Shown here: piece by piece, positions 43,169-52,358 of the stretch | How positions within the stretch are numbered: the first letter of the stretch is position 1 | How the letters are laid out: each line of letters opens with the position of its first letter | Origin: an uncultured Tenacibaculum sp. | GTDB lineage: Bacteria; Bacteroidota; Bacteroidia; Flavobacteriales; Flavobacteriaceae | Assembly (NCBI RefSeq): GCF_947499065.1 | Contig: NZ_CANMMT010000002.1 | Location: forward strand, 309,313 to 373,312 | Length of the DNA: 64,000 nucleotides | Reading direction: 5' to 3' | Position numbers and translations under genes: made by a program | Notes under the pieces: generated by a model | Database searches by the model: none | Told to the model about the DNA's origin: nothing | Seen by the model: the letters and a program-made list of their open reading frames with translations, nothing else

Positions 43169-45286
43169 CTATGGACAGCTTACAGCTTCGTGAGAAGAAA
43201 GAAAAGTCCATCCTTTATCGTTTATTAACTTATTTACTGAAGAAGTATATTTAGAACAATATTGCCACTTATAACCAGAATTAGAATGTGAGAAAGTGAT
43301 ACCTGAAGGTGTTTTATTATTGTTAGCCCAACCTTGAAGAGTTTTACCCATATTTATGGCTGAGTTACGACTTAAAAAACTTCTAATTATAGTGTTGTTA
43401 GGTACAGATTCTAAAGTCCAATTACTTAAGTCTTGATTTAAACTATTGGCTGTATAAAAAACATTATTAAATGTAGTTACTTTACTAGTATCCCATTTTC
43501 CAATAGGTTGATTAAATCTTCTTGCGTTATTGAAGGTACTATTTAAAGAAGTAACTTTACTTGTATTCCAATTTGAAATATTTTGATTGAATTGAAGAGC
43601 GCCAGCAAACATTGAAGCCATAGTTGTTACATTATTTGTATTCCATGAAGTAATATTTCCGTTAAAGAATTTACAACCAGAAAACATCCATGCCATATTG
43701 GAAACAGAACTCACATCCCAAGAGTTTATATCTTGGTTAAAAGGTGTACCAGAAAACATAAATTGCATGTTGGTAACCTTACTTACATCCCAATTATTTA
43801 ATGGTTGGTCAAATTTAGTTTGTGATAACAGACGACTCATATCAATAACTTTACTTACATCCCAGTTATTTAATGGTTGATTAAATGTTTTTGCTTTTTC
43901 AAACATGGATTTCAAATTTGTAACATTGTTTGTATTCCAATTACTAATGTTTTTATCAAAATTTTCTGCGTTTTTAAACATTTCACTCATGTTGGTAACT
44001 TTACTTACATCCCAGTTATTTAATGGTTGATTAAATGTTTTTGCTTTTTCAAACATTTCACTCATGTTGGTAACTTTACTTACATCCCAAGAGTTAAGAT
44101 CTTGATTAAATGCTTTAGCCTCATTAAACATAGCATTCATGTTTTTAACTGAACTTACATCCCAATTATTGATATTACTATTAAAGTTAGTTGCTTTATA
44201 AAACATATAGCTCATATCAGTTACTTTAGATAAGTTAGGTGTATCTGTAGCTTTTATAACTAAGTTTTCAGCATTTCTAAAGAAAGAATACATGTTTTCC
44301 CATTCTTGGTCTCCCCATTGTTCTACAGTTCGAATATTTGGGCCAGCAAAACGCATATGAGGAAAATAACCCGTAATTTTAACAGTGTATATGCCAGGTG
44401 AGGTATAAGTATGTGCAACAGTTTGTGTTAGGTTAGATTGAATTATTCCATCTCCCCAATCAATTGTAAAGGTTGATGTTGAATTTTTTCCAGCACTAGT
44501 AGTGTTATTATTATTTGGTTTTGTAGCATCTCCACCTTGACCAGTATTTATTATAATTTTTTGATTTGAACTGGTAGTTTCCCAAGTGGTAATAAAAGGT
44601 TTGCCTCCAGGAATTTCATTTACATCAGTTACGGTAATTGTAATTGTATTATTAGCTGTTAGTTTACCGTCAGTTACTTCAATAGTAATTGTGTGGCTTG
44701 TAGTTGTTTCATAGTCTAGACTTTTACCATTAACTAAACTTAGTTTCCCATCTGAAGTTATTTCAAATAACCCATTATCATTAGTTTTTATTGAAAAACT
44801 TAAAGAATCATTTTCTCCATCAGTAGCGACTATTGTACCAATTTCTACTGTGTCATTAATGTTTTCTGCTACGGTAAAAGACTGTGAATTAATTGTTGGA
44901 GCAGTATTTTCATCAATATCAGTTACATTAATCGTAATTGTAGCTGAAGTTTTGGCAGTACCATCAGATACTTCTACCTCTAGCATATAAGTTTTAGTAG
45001 TTTCATAATCTAATGTTTTACCTGAAATTAGACTTATAGCTCCTTCTGAACTAATTTCAAATAATTTACTTACATCCGTTTTAATACTAAAAGATAAAGT
45101 GTTTTTATCTACGTCTGTAGCTTGTACTTTACCAATTATATAAGTATCATTTATATTTTCTTTTACTGAAAAACTCTGAGATTTTATAACTGGAGGGGTG
45201 TTTACAATAGCATCGTCTTTTGAACAAGAGCTAAATTGAACCAAGCCCAACATTAAGAAACAGAGTATGGTAATTTTTTTCATCAT
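43169..45286 (-). CDS. BspA-like (DUF285) surface lipoprotein with cadherin and PKD-like domains
   Basis: A 705-residue exported lipoprotein. Lipobox QFSSC (Cys21); two cadherin-type domains (about 30-130 and 130-230, each with a SFSIKT strand and ending ITI.VTD); a PKD-like domain (about 245-315, FTIDWGDGI and VAHTYTSPGIYTVKI). About a dozen 25-residue DUF285 repeats follow (pattern NNWDVSKVTNMSEMF). DUF285 proteins are leucine-rich-like surface adhesins. There is no T9SS sorting domain, so lipid anchoring and surface exposure are the expected route. It follows the LytTR regulator gene on the same strand, 97 bp downstream, with two regulator-type repeats in between. Confidence 0.92.
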   Translation of the reverse strand: MMKKITILCFLMLGLVQFSSCSKDDAIVNTPPVIKSQSFSVKENINDTYIIGKVQATDVDKNTLSFSIKTDVSKLFEISSEGAISLISGKTLDYETTKTYMLEVEVSDGTAKTSATITINVTDIDENTAPTINSQSFTVAENINDTVEIGTIVATDGENDSLSFSIKTNDNGLFEITSDGKLSLVNGKSLDYETTTSHTITIEVTDGKLTANNTITITVTDVNEIPGGKPFITTWETTSSNQKIIINTGQGGDATKPNNNNTTSAGKNSTSTFTIDWGDGIIQSNLTQTVAHTYTSPGIYTVKITGYFPHMRFAGPNIRTVEQWGDQEWENMYSFFRNAENLVIKATDTPNLSKVTDMSYMFYKATNFNSNINNWDVSSVKNMNAMFNEAKAFNQDLNSWDVSKVTNMSEMFEKAKTFNQPLNNWDVSKVTNMSEMFKNAENFDKNISNWNTNNVTNLKSMFEKAKTFNQPLNNWDVSKVIDMSRLLSQTKFDQPLNNWDVSKVTNMQFMFSGTPFNQDINSWDVSSVSNMAWMFSGCKFFNGNITSWNTNNVTTMASMFAGALQFNQNISNWNTSKVTSLNSTFNNARRFNQPIGKWDTSKVTTFNNVFYTANSLNQDLSNWTLESVPNNTIIRSFLSRNSAINMGKTLQGWANNNKTPSGITFSHSNSGYKWQYCSKYTSSVNKLINDKGWTFLSSHEAVSCP
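43846..44056. repeat. Identical 61-bp DUF285 repeat segments
   Basis: The segments 43846-43906 and 43996-44056 are identical over 61 bp and lie exactly 150 bp (two 75-bp, 25-codon units) apart, inside the BspA-like gene. Other units in the array are diverged. This points to recent in-frame duplication or gene conversion and a site where repeat number could change. Confidence 0.85.
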
Positions 45287-45354
45287 TTTGTAATTTAATT
45301 AAGATTTGAGGTCAAAAATCTTGATTATATTACATGAGAAATAGACTGACTTTC

Positions 45355-45383
45355 TAAAACGTAATTATGAATTGTTAAAACGT
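45355..45383 (-). promoter_or_regulatory. Paired direct repeats upstream of the BspA-like gene
   Basis: Two copies of TAAAACGT (45355-45362 and 45376-45383) start exactly 21 bp apart, the same spacing as the repeats upstream of susC. On the gene strand both read ACGTTTTA, sharing the CGTTT core. They match seven of nine positions of the LytTR consensus, so they are weaker than the susC set. The second copy touches the stop codon of the LytTR regulator gene. Confidence 0.5.
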
Positions 45384-46132
45384 TACATATAGCTGACTAC
45401 TTTTAAAAATTCTTCTTTTTTTTCTCTTGATATTGATACCGCTTGATCGTTAGTCATTACAATATATCCACCATCTTTTTTGATGTATTCCTTGATAAAT
45501 TTTAAATTTATTAAATATGATCGGTGTGGCTTATAAAAAGTAGCTTGTGAGATTAACAGACTAGCAAAATGTTTTAAAGGTTTACTTATTAGGAGTTCTG
45601 AATTTTCTACAGTTGTAATTTTTGTATACATTCCATCAGCTTCGAATAAAATAATATCATCAAAATCTATAAATCTAATTCCATTAGATAGGGGAAGAGC
45701 AATCTTTTTTAACTCTTTAGAATTGATACTCTTTTTTAATTCTTCTAATTTTATATTTAATTCGTTTTTATTTATTTGTTTTAAAGCTTTGCTAACTGCA
45801 TCTTTAATTTGAGTGGGTCTAACAGGTTTTAATAAATAATCTACAGCAGAAAGTTGAAAAGCTTGAATTGCATATTCATTATAAGCAGTAACGAAAATGA
45901 TTTCAAAAGAGTAGTTTTCTTTATCAATAAAATCGATTATTTCTAAACCAGAATGTTCAGGCATTTCAATATCTAAGAAAACTAATTTAGGCTGTTCTTT
46001 TTTAATTAGATTCACTCCAGTAAGTAAATCTTCAGCTTCTAATATTTCTGAAATATCATTACAATTTTCTTCTAACAAAATTCTAAGTACGCTTCTAGCT
46101 TTTCTTTCATCATCAATAATTAATGCCTTCAT
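45383..46132 (-). CDS. LytTR-family response regulator
   Basis: Two-component regulator of 249 residues. The receiver domain (1-120) has the acidic pair Asp7/Asp8, phospho-acceptor Asp54 (LVFLDIEMPEHSG), the conserved Thr in FVTAYNEYA and Lys in LLKPV. A linker (about 120-145) leads to a LytTR DNA-binding domain (about 145-249; FEADGMYTKI and FYKPHRSYLINL). The family binds 9-bp direct repeats spaced by about 21 bp. The gene starts 1 bp after the histidine kinase stop, so the two form a cognate pair. Confidence 0.96.
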   Translation of the reverse strand: MKALIIDDERKARSVLRILLEENCNDISEILEAEDLLTGVNLIKKEQPKLVFLDIEMPEHSGLEIIDFIDKENYSFEIIFVTAYNEYAIQAFQLSAVDYLLKPVRPTQIKDAVSKALKQINKNELNIKLEELKKSINSKELKKIALPLSNGIRFIDFDDIILFEADGMYTKITTVENSELLISKPLKHFASLLISQATFYKPHRSYLINLKFIKEYIKKDGGYIVMTNDQAVSISREKKEEFLKVVSYM

Positions 46133-46133
46133 T

Positions 46134-49037
46134 TTATAAAGTTTTATAAGGTATTTTTAAAACTACTAGTGTTCCATTTGGTTTTCCGTTTTCTTGATAT
46201 AAATCTATAATTTCAACACCAATTTTTTCTTTTCTTCCATGGTTCAGCAAGGAAAGTCGGTCTTGGTTAGCTTTAGTAGCAAAGGATTTATGATACATTT
46301 TCCTTTTTTTGTTTAATTGTATGGATTTTTGTCTACCAATTCCGTTGTCGGTTATAATACAAATTAAATTAGAATTATCTTTTTCTAATGTGAATTCAAT
46401 TTTTAAATTTCTATTGTTCTTTTTATGTAATAAACCATGTTTTATTGAATTTTCTACATAAGGTTGTATTAACATTGTAGGTATAGAAATAGTATCTAAA
46501 TCTCTTATTCTTTCTGAAGATATTTGATATATAAACGAGTCTTCAAAACGTAGTTTTTCTAATTCTAAATATTGGTTTAAGGCAATTATTTCTTCTTCTA
46601 AAGAGATATTAGCTTTTGTGCTGTGATATAAATACATTCTAATTAGATCTGCAAACTTTCCTAAGTAATCTCCAGCTATATTTTTTTGATTTGTTAAAAT
46701 ATAATCTTGTATAGAATTTAAAGCATTAAATACAAAATGAGGATTCATTTGTGAACGCAAGTTTTCTAATTTCAAAAACACTAATTCCTTTTCTTTTTCT
46801 TTTTCTTTTAGTTTTTTTCTGTAATATCTTACTATAAATAAGCTTGATATTAAGATTAAAACGGCTATAAACCACCATTCTTTATAAAATGGATTTCTAA
46901 TTTTGATTTTTATAGATTTTATTGGAGTTTCTTTTTGATCAATTGTAGAAACTTTTTTTATTTGAAAAGTATAATTGCCTGCTGATAAACTATTGAAAGT
47001 AATTTGATTTGAACCTGCTGGAACAGAGTTCCAATGTTTAGAGGCTCCTAATAAACGATATTGATAGTTGATGTTTTCTTCTGATAAAAAACCATTAGTG
47101 TGAAACTGAAATTGTACTTTATTTACTTTTGATGGTAATGTATATTCCTTTTCAATTTTCATATCTTCATCTTCAACCAATACTTTTGTAATGTAAAAAT
47201 CAGGTAATTTTGTTTCTTTAAAGGCCTTATTTTTATTTAAAAGGTATAACCCTTTATTGGTGCCAAAATAGATTTGGTTTTTATAAGTAATAATATCAGA
47301 AATATTAAAAGATTCTAAACCGTCTTTTTTTGTAATATTTTTGAAGGTTTTGGTAATGGTATTTAAATATTGAATTCCTTTATCAGTTACAACCCATAAA
47401 TTGTTTCCATTTCCTTTTACAACTCTTGTTTGATTGGATAGTAAACCATTTTTGGTAGTATAGTTTTCAATAACTTTTCCATTTTTTATTCCAATAATAC
47501 CATCAGAAAAAGTAGCTATCCATGCAGTACTATCTTTGGTATTATCTATATCTAAAGCAAAAATGGGACTTTCTTTAAATTTGATTTCATGAGGAGTAAA
47601 GTCTTCTCTATAATATTCAACACCATCAACATAACCTACATAAATAGTATTATTTTGTATGTTATAATGTGTTGTGTAAGACCTTCTAAAGCCTATCCTT
47701 TCGGTAGTCTTATATTTTAAATTTGCAATAGTTGCATAAGCAAATGCTCCATAAACAAATCTGTTTTTATCTATAAATGAAATCTCTTTTGCTCCACCAA
47801 ATTTGATAGGAAAGCCTAAAAGTTTTTTTATTTTATTATTCTCTATAACAATACCATTTTCTGCATGACTTACAATTATTTTATTGAAGTTATTAAAGGC
47901 TATTTCATTAATTATTGTATTTGAAAAAGTTGGGATTATTGTAGTTTTATCATTTTTCTTGTTTATCTTAAAAAGTTTTCCCTTTGTTGTACCATAAAAG
48001 AAGATGGAATCATTAATTTTTTCAATGGCACTTATATTTTGATTTGAAGTATTTTGATAATGAATTAAATTGATATTTGGAATAATATACACACCATTTC
48101 TTAATGTAGTTAGCCAATAGTTATCGTTACTATCCTTAATAATTTTAGTTACATTTTTATCTTTAAAAAAGTGATTTAATTGAGTAAATTGACCGTTTTC
48201 ATATTCATATTTATAAATTCCCTTAGGAGTAGCTAACCAAACAATATTTTCGTCGGTTATAGCTCCATTAATTGTAGTTCCTAGGTTGAATTCATTTAGT
48301 TTAAGCTCTTTAAATTTATGGTTGTTTCGTAAAAAAAACTTTTTGAAATTACTTTCAATATCTATGGATTGAAGAAGGATATCATTATTTTTTCCTAGAT
48401 TATCAATTTTTAATTCTCCCATAGCATATCTTCTATAAGAATTGTTGTTGATAGTGTCTATTCTTATAGTGTTTAAATTTGCTTTAGTAAATAAAATATC
48501 GTTTTTTCTACTGCAAAATAAACTATCATTATGTATAAAAAGAGAGCTATAAACTCTTGTAGAGTCTTTAAAAATCTCTTTTTTTTCCTTTGTTTTGAGG
48601 TCTATTTCAAAATTCCTCCCCATTACATAGGTGTAAAGTTTATTATCTTTAATAAAAAAAATAGGAAGTTGTCCTTCGTTTTGTTTTTTTAAATCGGTAA
48701 AATATTTAAGAGAATCATTTTCAATATAAAAATATTGTCCAGAGATATTATTACACCAAAGTCTATCTTTATGATCAATTTTCAAACCAAAGACTGACAA
48801 ACCTTTTTTTTCAGGATGCGTATAGTTTTTAAATGATTTTCCATCATATCTGAATAAACCTTTGTTAGCTGCTAACCAGATAAATCCTTTTTTATCTTCT
48901 ATAATATCATAAAATTCAATATCAGGTAAACCATCTTTTTCGGTAAGATGTATACTAACAGGTTCTTGGGAATATAGTAGACTGTTACCCAAAAACAGAA
49001 GTATAAAAAGAAGGTGTTTATGAAGGGATTTATGCAT
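46134..49037 (-). CDS. Propeller-type sensor histidine kinase (LytS/YehU-type kinase core)
   Basis: A 967-residue membrane sensor. Signal peptide (1-23, ending LLYSQ); a periplasmic region of two-component-regulator propeller repeats (about 30-620; such as GFIWLAANKGLFRYDG and NNLWVVTDKGIQYL); a Y_Y_Y domain (about 640-710, ending LSAGNYTFQIKKV); one transmembrane helix (about 725-743); a short coiled coil; and a His_kinase core with MNPHFVFNALNSIQDYI, whose His is the phosphorylation site. An ATPase domain with ENSIKHGL and ITDNGIGR completes it. The architecture is that of the hybrid sensors of polysaccharide-utilisation loci, but with a separate LytTR regulator rather than a fused AraC domain. 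Confidence 0.95.
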   Translation of the reverse strand: MHKSLHKHLLFILLFLGNSLLYSQEPVSIHLTEKDGLPDIEFYDIIEDKKGFIWLAANKGLFRYDGKSFKNYTHPEKKGLSVFGLKIDHKDRLWCNNISGQYFYIENDSLKYFTDLKKQNEGQLPIFFIKDNKLYTYVMGRNFEIDLKTKEKKEIFKDSTRVYSSLFIHNDSLFCSRKNDILFTKANLNTIRIDTINNNSYRRYAMGELKIDNLGKNNDILLQSIDIESNFKKFFLRNNHKFKELKLNEFNLGTTINGAITDENIVWLATPKGIYKYEYENGQFTQLNHFFKDKNVTKIIKDSNDNYWLTTLRNGVYIIPNINLIHYQNTSNQNISAIEKINDSIFFYGTTKGKLFKINKKNDKTTIIPTFSNTIINEIAFNNFNKIIVSHAENGIVIENNKIKKLLGFPIKFGGAKEISFIDKNRFVYGAFAYATIANLKYKTTERIGFRRSYTTHYNIQNNTIYVGYVDGVEYYREDFTPHEIKFKESPIFALDIDNTKDSTAWIATFSDGIIGIKNGKVIENYTTKNGLLSNQTRVVKGNGNNLWVVTDKGIQYLNTITKTFKNITKKDGLESFNISDIITYKNQIYFGTNKGLYLLNKNKAFKETKLPDFYITKVLVEDEDMKIEKEYTLPSKVNKVQFQFHTNGFLSEENINYQYRLLGASKHWNSVPAGSNQITFNSLSAGNYTFQIKKVSTIDQKETPIKSIKIKIRNPFYKEWWFIAVLILISSLFIVRYYRKKLKEKEKEKELVFLKLENLRSQMNPHFVFNALNSIQDYILTNQKNIAGDYLGKFADLIRMYLYHSTKANISLEEEIIALNQYLELEKLRFEDSFIYQISSERIRDLDTISIPTMLIQPYVENSIKHGLLHKKNNRNLKIEFTLEKDNSNLICIITDNGIGRQKSIQLNKKRKMYHKSFATKANQDRLSLLNHGRKEKIGVEIIDLYQENGKPNGTLVVLKIPYKTL

Positions 49038-49136
49038 CTTTCAAAAATAAGATTCTCAAAATATAATTTTTATTACTTTCTTCTTAAATGACATATCTAA
49101 TTTCTAAAAGGAGAATAATAGCTTATAATATTTATA

Positions 49137-49760
49137 TTACTTGTAGGTAAGAATAATTGTTTTTAACCAGATTTTTCCCGTTTTCGTCGATTCTTTTGTT
49201 TGTTTAATACAATTACCTCTAGAATCTTTAGTTTTACAGCTTACAAGAATAGTATCAACAGGTTTGTCTTCTTTGTTGGTTATAATAATTTTTGAAAGCT
49301 CTTGATTAGTGTATTTATATTGATGTGTATAAAAAGTTGTAAAACGATCTTCTATTTTATTAATAAGGCCATTATCATTATGGTAAACAATGATTTCATT
49401 TTTTTTGTATTGTTTTTGGGTATAGCAACTAATTCGTTCTCGTTGTTTTGTCTTCCAACGCATTTTACAATAGTAAGGTTCTTTGTTTGGATAACTTCGT
49501 TTTTCAAACCATAACTTTTTTTCAGTTTCTTCGAGTGTATTTCCTTTATTATCTATTGTTTTTGATGTTTTTACTCGACCATTTTTAGTGAAATAAAGTG
49601 TTTTGGTAGAGATTAAATTTTCTTTCCCATCTTCTACAGTATACGTTTTTTCAATCATACTGATTATATCACTAGAGTAGCCGTGTTTTTTTAAGTATTT
49701 CTTAGAAACACATGAAGGTAATAATAATATAATAAGTGAGTAAAGTGCTAACTGTTTCAT
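49137..49760 (-). CDS. Uncharacterised lipoprotein
   Basis: A 207-residue exported lipoprotein (lipobox LLLPSC, Cys17), basic and beta-rich with repeated Lys/Thr/Tyr strands (LYFTKNGRVKTSKTI, TFYTHQYKYTNQELSK). The strands suggest a short YD/RHS-like or MORN-like beta structure, but I do not recognise a family. It lies 28 bp after the NUDIX gene on the same strand and may be co-transcribed. Confidence 0.75.
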   Translation of the reverse strand: MKQLALYSLIILLLPSCVSKKYLKKHGYSSDIISMIEKTYTVEDGKENLISTKTLYFTKNGRVKTSKTIDNKGNTLEETEKKLWFEKRSYPNKEPYYCKMRWKTKQRERISCYTQKQYKKNEIIVYHNDNGLINKIEDRFTTFYTHQYKYTNQELSKIIITNKEDKPVDTILVSCKTKDSRGNCIKQTKESTKTGKIWLKTIILTYK

Positions 49761-49788
49761 TAGTATGGTTTTATGCCTTTTTAATATA

Positions 49789-50328
49789 CTAAATTTTTTT
49801 TAAGATTTCATCGTAAACAAAACTATAGTAATCATGATATTGAGGAAGTAATGTGTTATTGAGTTCTCTTGTTTTAAGTAAGGTTTTTAACTCAAATAGT
49901 TTTAATTCATCAACTTCTTCTTCCTGAATTTTTAATTGATGGATAGGTACTGTAAGTTTAGTAATATAAACATGATGAAACTCATTATCTATAATACCGT
50001 TTGCATGATTTACCATGTGTTTTCTTGTGCCTATTTTATATAAGTTTTCCGGAGCAATTGAAAATCCAATTTCTTCAGAAACCTCTCTAAGGGCAGCTTC
50101 TTCTATGTTTTCTCCAGCAGCAACATGCCCAGCAACAGAAATGTCCCAGAGTCCAGGAAATACCTTTTTTGTTAAAGCTCGTTTTTGCAATAGTATTTGT
50201 TGGTTTGAAGTATATATCCAAATGTGAACAGTAGGGTGGAAGTACCCAAATTTATGAGCTTCGGATTTTAAACAAGTTTTACCTGTGTAGTTTCCAAATT
50301 CGTCAACAATATCAATTAATTCATCCAT
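49789..50328 (-). CDS. NUDIX hydrolase, isopentenyl-diphosphate-isomerase-like
   Basis: A 179-residue NUDIX protein. The box is complete: GHVAAGE, then NIEEAAL, then REVSEEIGF. The N-terminal VDEFGNYTGK and KVFPGLWDISVAGHV resemble the IDI/YfcD branch rather than dGTPases. The substrate is not certain. It follows a terminator that ends the M42 aminopeptidase transcript, so it probably has its own promoter. Confidence 0.88.
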   Translation of the reverse strand: MDELIDIVDEFGNYTGKTCLKSEAHKFGYFHPTVHIWIYTSNQQILLQKRALTKKVFPGLWDISVAGHVAAGENIEEAALREVSEEIGFSIAPENLYKIGTRKHMVNHANGIIDNEFHHVYITKLTVPIHQLKIQEEEVDELKLFELKTLLKTRELNNTLLPQYHDYYSFVYDEILKKI

Positions 50329-50338
50329 AGAAGTAAAA

Positions 50339-50359
50339 AATCCCGCGTAAAGCGGGATT
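50339..50359 (-). terminator. Terminator after the M42 aminopeptidase
   Basis: An 8-bp GC-rich stem (AATCCCGC / GCGGGATT) with a 5-base loop; on the minus strand it runs into a T stretch. Confidence 0.75.
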
Positions 50360-50366
50360 ATAGTTT

Positions 50367-51458
50367 TTATTTGAAATAAGAGAAATCTTCTCCGTTTTCT
50401 ATTTTTAATAGCGTTTCGTAAATCATTTTAATTACATTTTCTACATCTTCTCTGTGTACCATTTCTACAGTAGTATGCATATAACGTAATGGTAGTGAAA
50501 TTAATGCAGAAGCAACTCCTCCGTTACTATATGCAAAAGCATCGGTATCTGTACCAGTTGCTCTCGATAAGGCTGAACGTTGGAAAGGAATTTCTTTTTC
50601 TTCAGCAGTTTCTGTAATTAAATCACGTAATTTTTGTTGTACAGCAGGAGCATAAGCTACTACAGGTCCTTTCCCCATTTCTAAATGACCTTCTTTTTTC
50701 TTGTCAATCATTGGAGTAGTGGTATCATGAGTAACATCTGTTACAATAGCAACATTTGGTTTAATTGTTTGGGTAATCATTTCTGCACCACGTAAGCCAA
50801 TTTCTTCCTGTACAGAGTTTGTTACGTATAATCCGAAAGGTAATTTCTTTTTATTTTCGTGAAGTAAACGAGCAACTTCAGCAATCATAAACCCTCCCAT
50901 ACGATTGTCTAAAGCACGGCAAACAAATTTATTTCCGTTTAAAACATGAAATTCGTCTGGATAGGTAATTACGCAACCTACATGGATACCTAATTTTTCA
51001 ACTTCCTCTTTAGTCGCACAACCAGTGTCAATAAAAATATTATCTGGCTTAGGAGCTTCTTCTTTAGCTTTATTACGTGTATGAATAGCTGGCCATCCAA
51101 AAACTCCTTTTACAATACCGTTTTTGGTATGAATGTTTACTATTTTACTTGGAGCTATTTGATGATCACTTCCTCCGTTACGTATTACATAAATTAATCC
51201 GTTGTCAGAAATATAATTTACATACCATGAGATTTCATCAGCATGTCCTTCAATAACAACTTTATATTTTGCATCTGGATTTATAACTCCAACCGCAGTC
51301 CCATAAGTGTCAGTAATAAACTCATCTACATATGGTTTTAAGTAATCCATCCAAATTTTTTGCCCTTCCCATTCATATCCAGTTGGAGCGGCATTATTTA
51401 AGTATTTTTCTAAGAAATCAATAGATTTCTCATTTAAAATTGATTTATTTTCTGACAT
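50367..51458 (-). CDS. M42 family metallo-aminopeptidase
   Basis: Cytoplasmic dinuclear aminopeptidase (glutamyl aminopeptidase/endoglucanase M group), usually a TET-type dodecamer that trims peptides. Zinc-site motifs in order: EGHADEISW (His and Asp), RALDNRMGG (Asp), SVQEEIGLRG (catalytic and metal Glu), VTDVTHDT (Asp), and the late RYMHTTVE (His). Length 363 is normal. It lies 21 bp after the acyltransferase on the same strand. Confidence 0.93.
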   Translation of the reverse strand: MSENKSILNEKSIDFLEKYLNNAAPTGYEWEGQKIWMDYLKPYVDEFITDTYGTAVGVINPDAKYKVVIEGHADEISWYVNYISDNGLIYVIRNGGSDHQIAPSKIVNIHTKNGIVKGVFGWPAIHTRNKAKEEAPKPDNIFIDTGCATKEEVEKLGIHVGCVITYPDEFHVLNGNKFVCRALDNRMGGFMIAEVARLLHENKKKLPFGLYVTNSVQEEIGLRGAEMITQTIKPNVAIVTDVTHDTTTPMIDKKKEGHLEMGKGPVVAYAPAVQQKLRDLITETAEEKEIPFQRSALSRATGTDTDAFAYSNGGVASALISLPLRYMHTTVEMVHREDVENVIKMIYETLLKIENGEDFSYFK

Positions 51459-51479
51459 AATATCTTGAAATTATGATTT

Positions 51480-52304
51480 TTATTCTTCTTTTTTAACATC
51501 TGCTCCCCAAAAACGACGACTTTCTATAAACTCTTCTTGTTCTTGTAATTGTTTTGGAGTTAATACTTTTAAAAATGAAGGATGCTGTTCTATTGCATAT
51601 TCAATTTTTTCTACAATACTAGCTACTTCTTCATTTTCATAGTCTATTTCTAAAGGTTCTTTTATAACCATTGATTGTAAAACATTACGTTTCTTAATCA
51701 TTAATCCTTTTTTATCAAAAGAACGTCTAAAACCATCAATAACAATAGGAACTACTGTTGGTTTAAAAGTTTTTATAATATGAGCCGTTCCTCTACGAAT
51801 TGGTTTAAATGGAGTAGTGGTACCTTGTGGGAAAGTAATTACCCAACCATCATCTAAGGCCTTACCTATATTTGATATGTCGGACATTTTTACTTGTCTT
51901 TTTACATCTTTACCCGAACTTCTCCAAGTTCTTTCTACAGAGACCGAACCTACATAAGCAAATATTTTAGGTAGTAAACCAGCACGCATTGTTTCTCCTG
52001 CCGCTACATAATAAATATTTAGTTTAGGATTCCATAAGTAGCCTACATTTCTAATATTGTCATCACGTCCTTTTAAGGCAGCATTAAATACATGGAACAT
52101 GGCAGCTACATCTGCAAAATATGTTTGATGATTTGAAATGAAAAGTACGTTCTTATCAGGGAGGTTTCTTAAAATTTCAGATCCTTCAATCTGTAATTGA
52201 TTAAATTTTCGATATCTACTGTGTGATATTACACCAAGTGTTTGTATAAGAAACCTTTTAATGAATAATATATGTCCAAAAGGATTCCTTTTAAATAAAG
52301 GCAT
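51480..52304 (-). CDS. PlsC-like lysophospholipid/1-acylglycerol-3-phosphate acyltransferase
   Basis: A membrane-associated acyltransferase of phospholipid synthesis. The catalytic NHxxxxD motif is NHQTYFAD (about residues 56-63); the glycerophosphate-binding motif is FPQGTTTPFKPIRRGT. Length 274 fits this Bacteroidota group. It sits between the CoA-pyrophosphatase NUDIX gene (54 bp upstream) and the M42 peptidase, on one strand, and may be in one operon. Confidence 0.9.
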   Translation of the reverse strand: MPLFKRNPFGHILFIKRFLIQTLGVISHSRYRKFNQLQIEGSEILRNLPDKNVLFISNHQTYFADVAAMFHVFNAALKGRDDNIRNVGYLWNPKLNIYYVAAGETMRAGLLPKIFAYVGSVSVERTWRSSGKDVKRQVKMSDISNIGKALDDGWVITFPQGTTTPFKPIRRGTAHIIKTFKPTVVPIVIDGFRRSFDKKGLMIKKRNVLQSMVIKEPLEIDYENEEVASIVEKIEYAIEQHPSFLKVLTPKQLQEQEEFIESRRFWGADVKKEE

Positions 52305-52358
52305 TTATAGTTGATTTTATTAGTGTAAAAGCTAAATTACAAAAGAAAAAGAAAATAT

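Noticed and set aside
43169..44220. CRISPR-like array in the 75-bp periodic region
   Set aside because: The repeats are in-frame 25-codon DUF285 units of a coding gene, without unique spacers.
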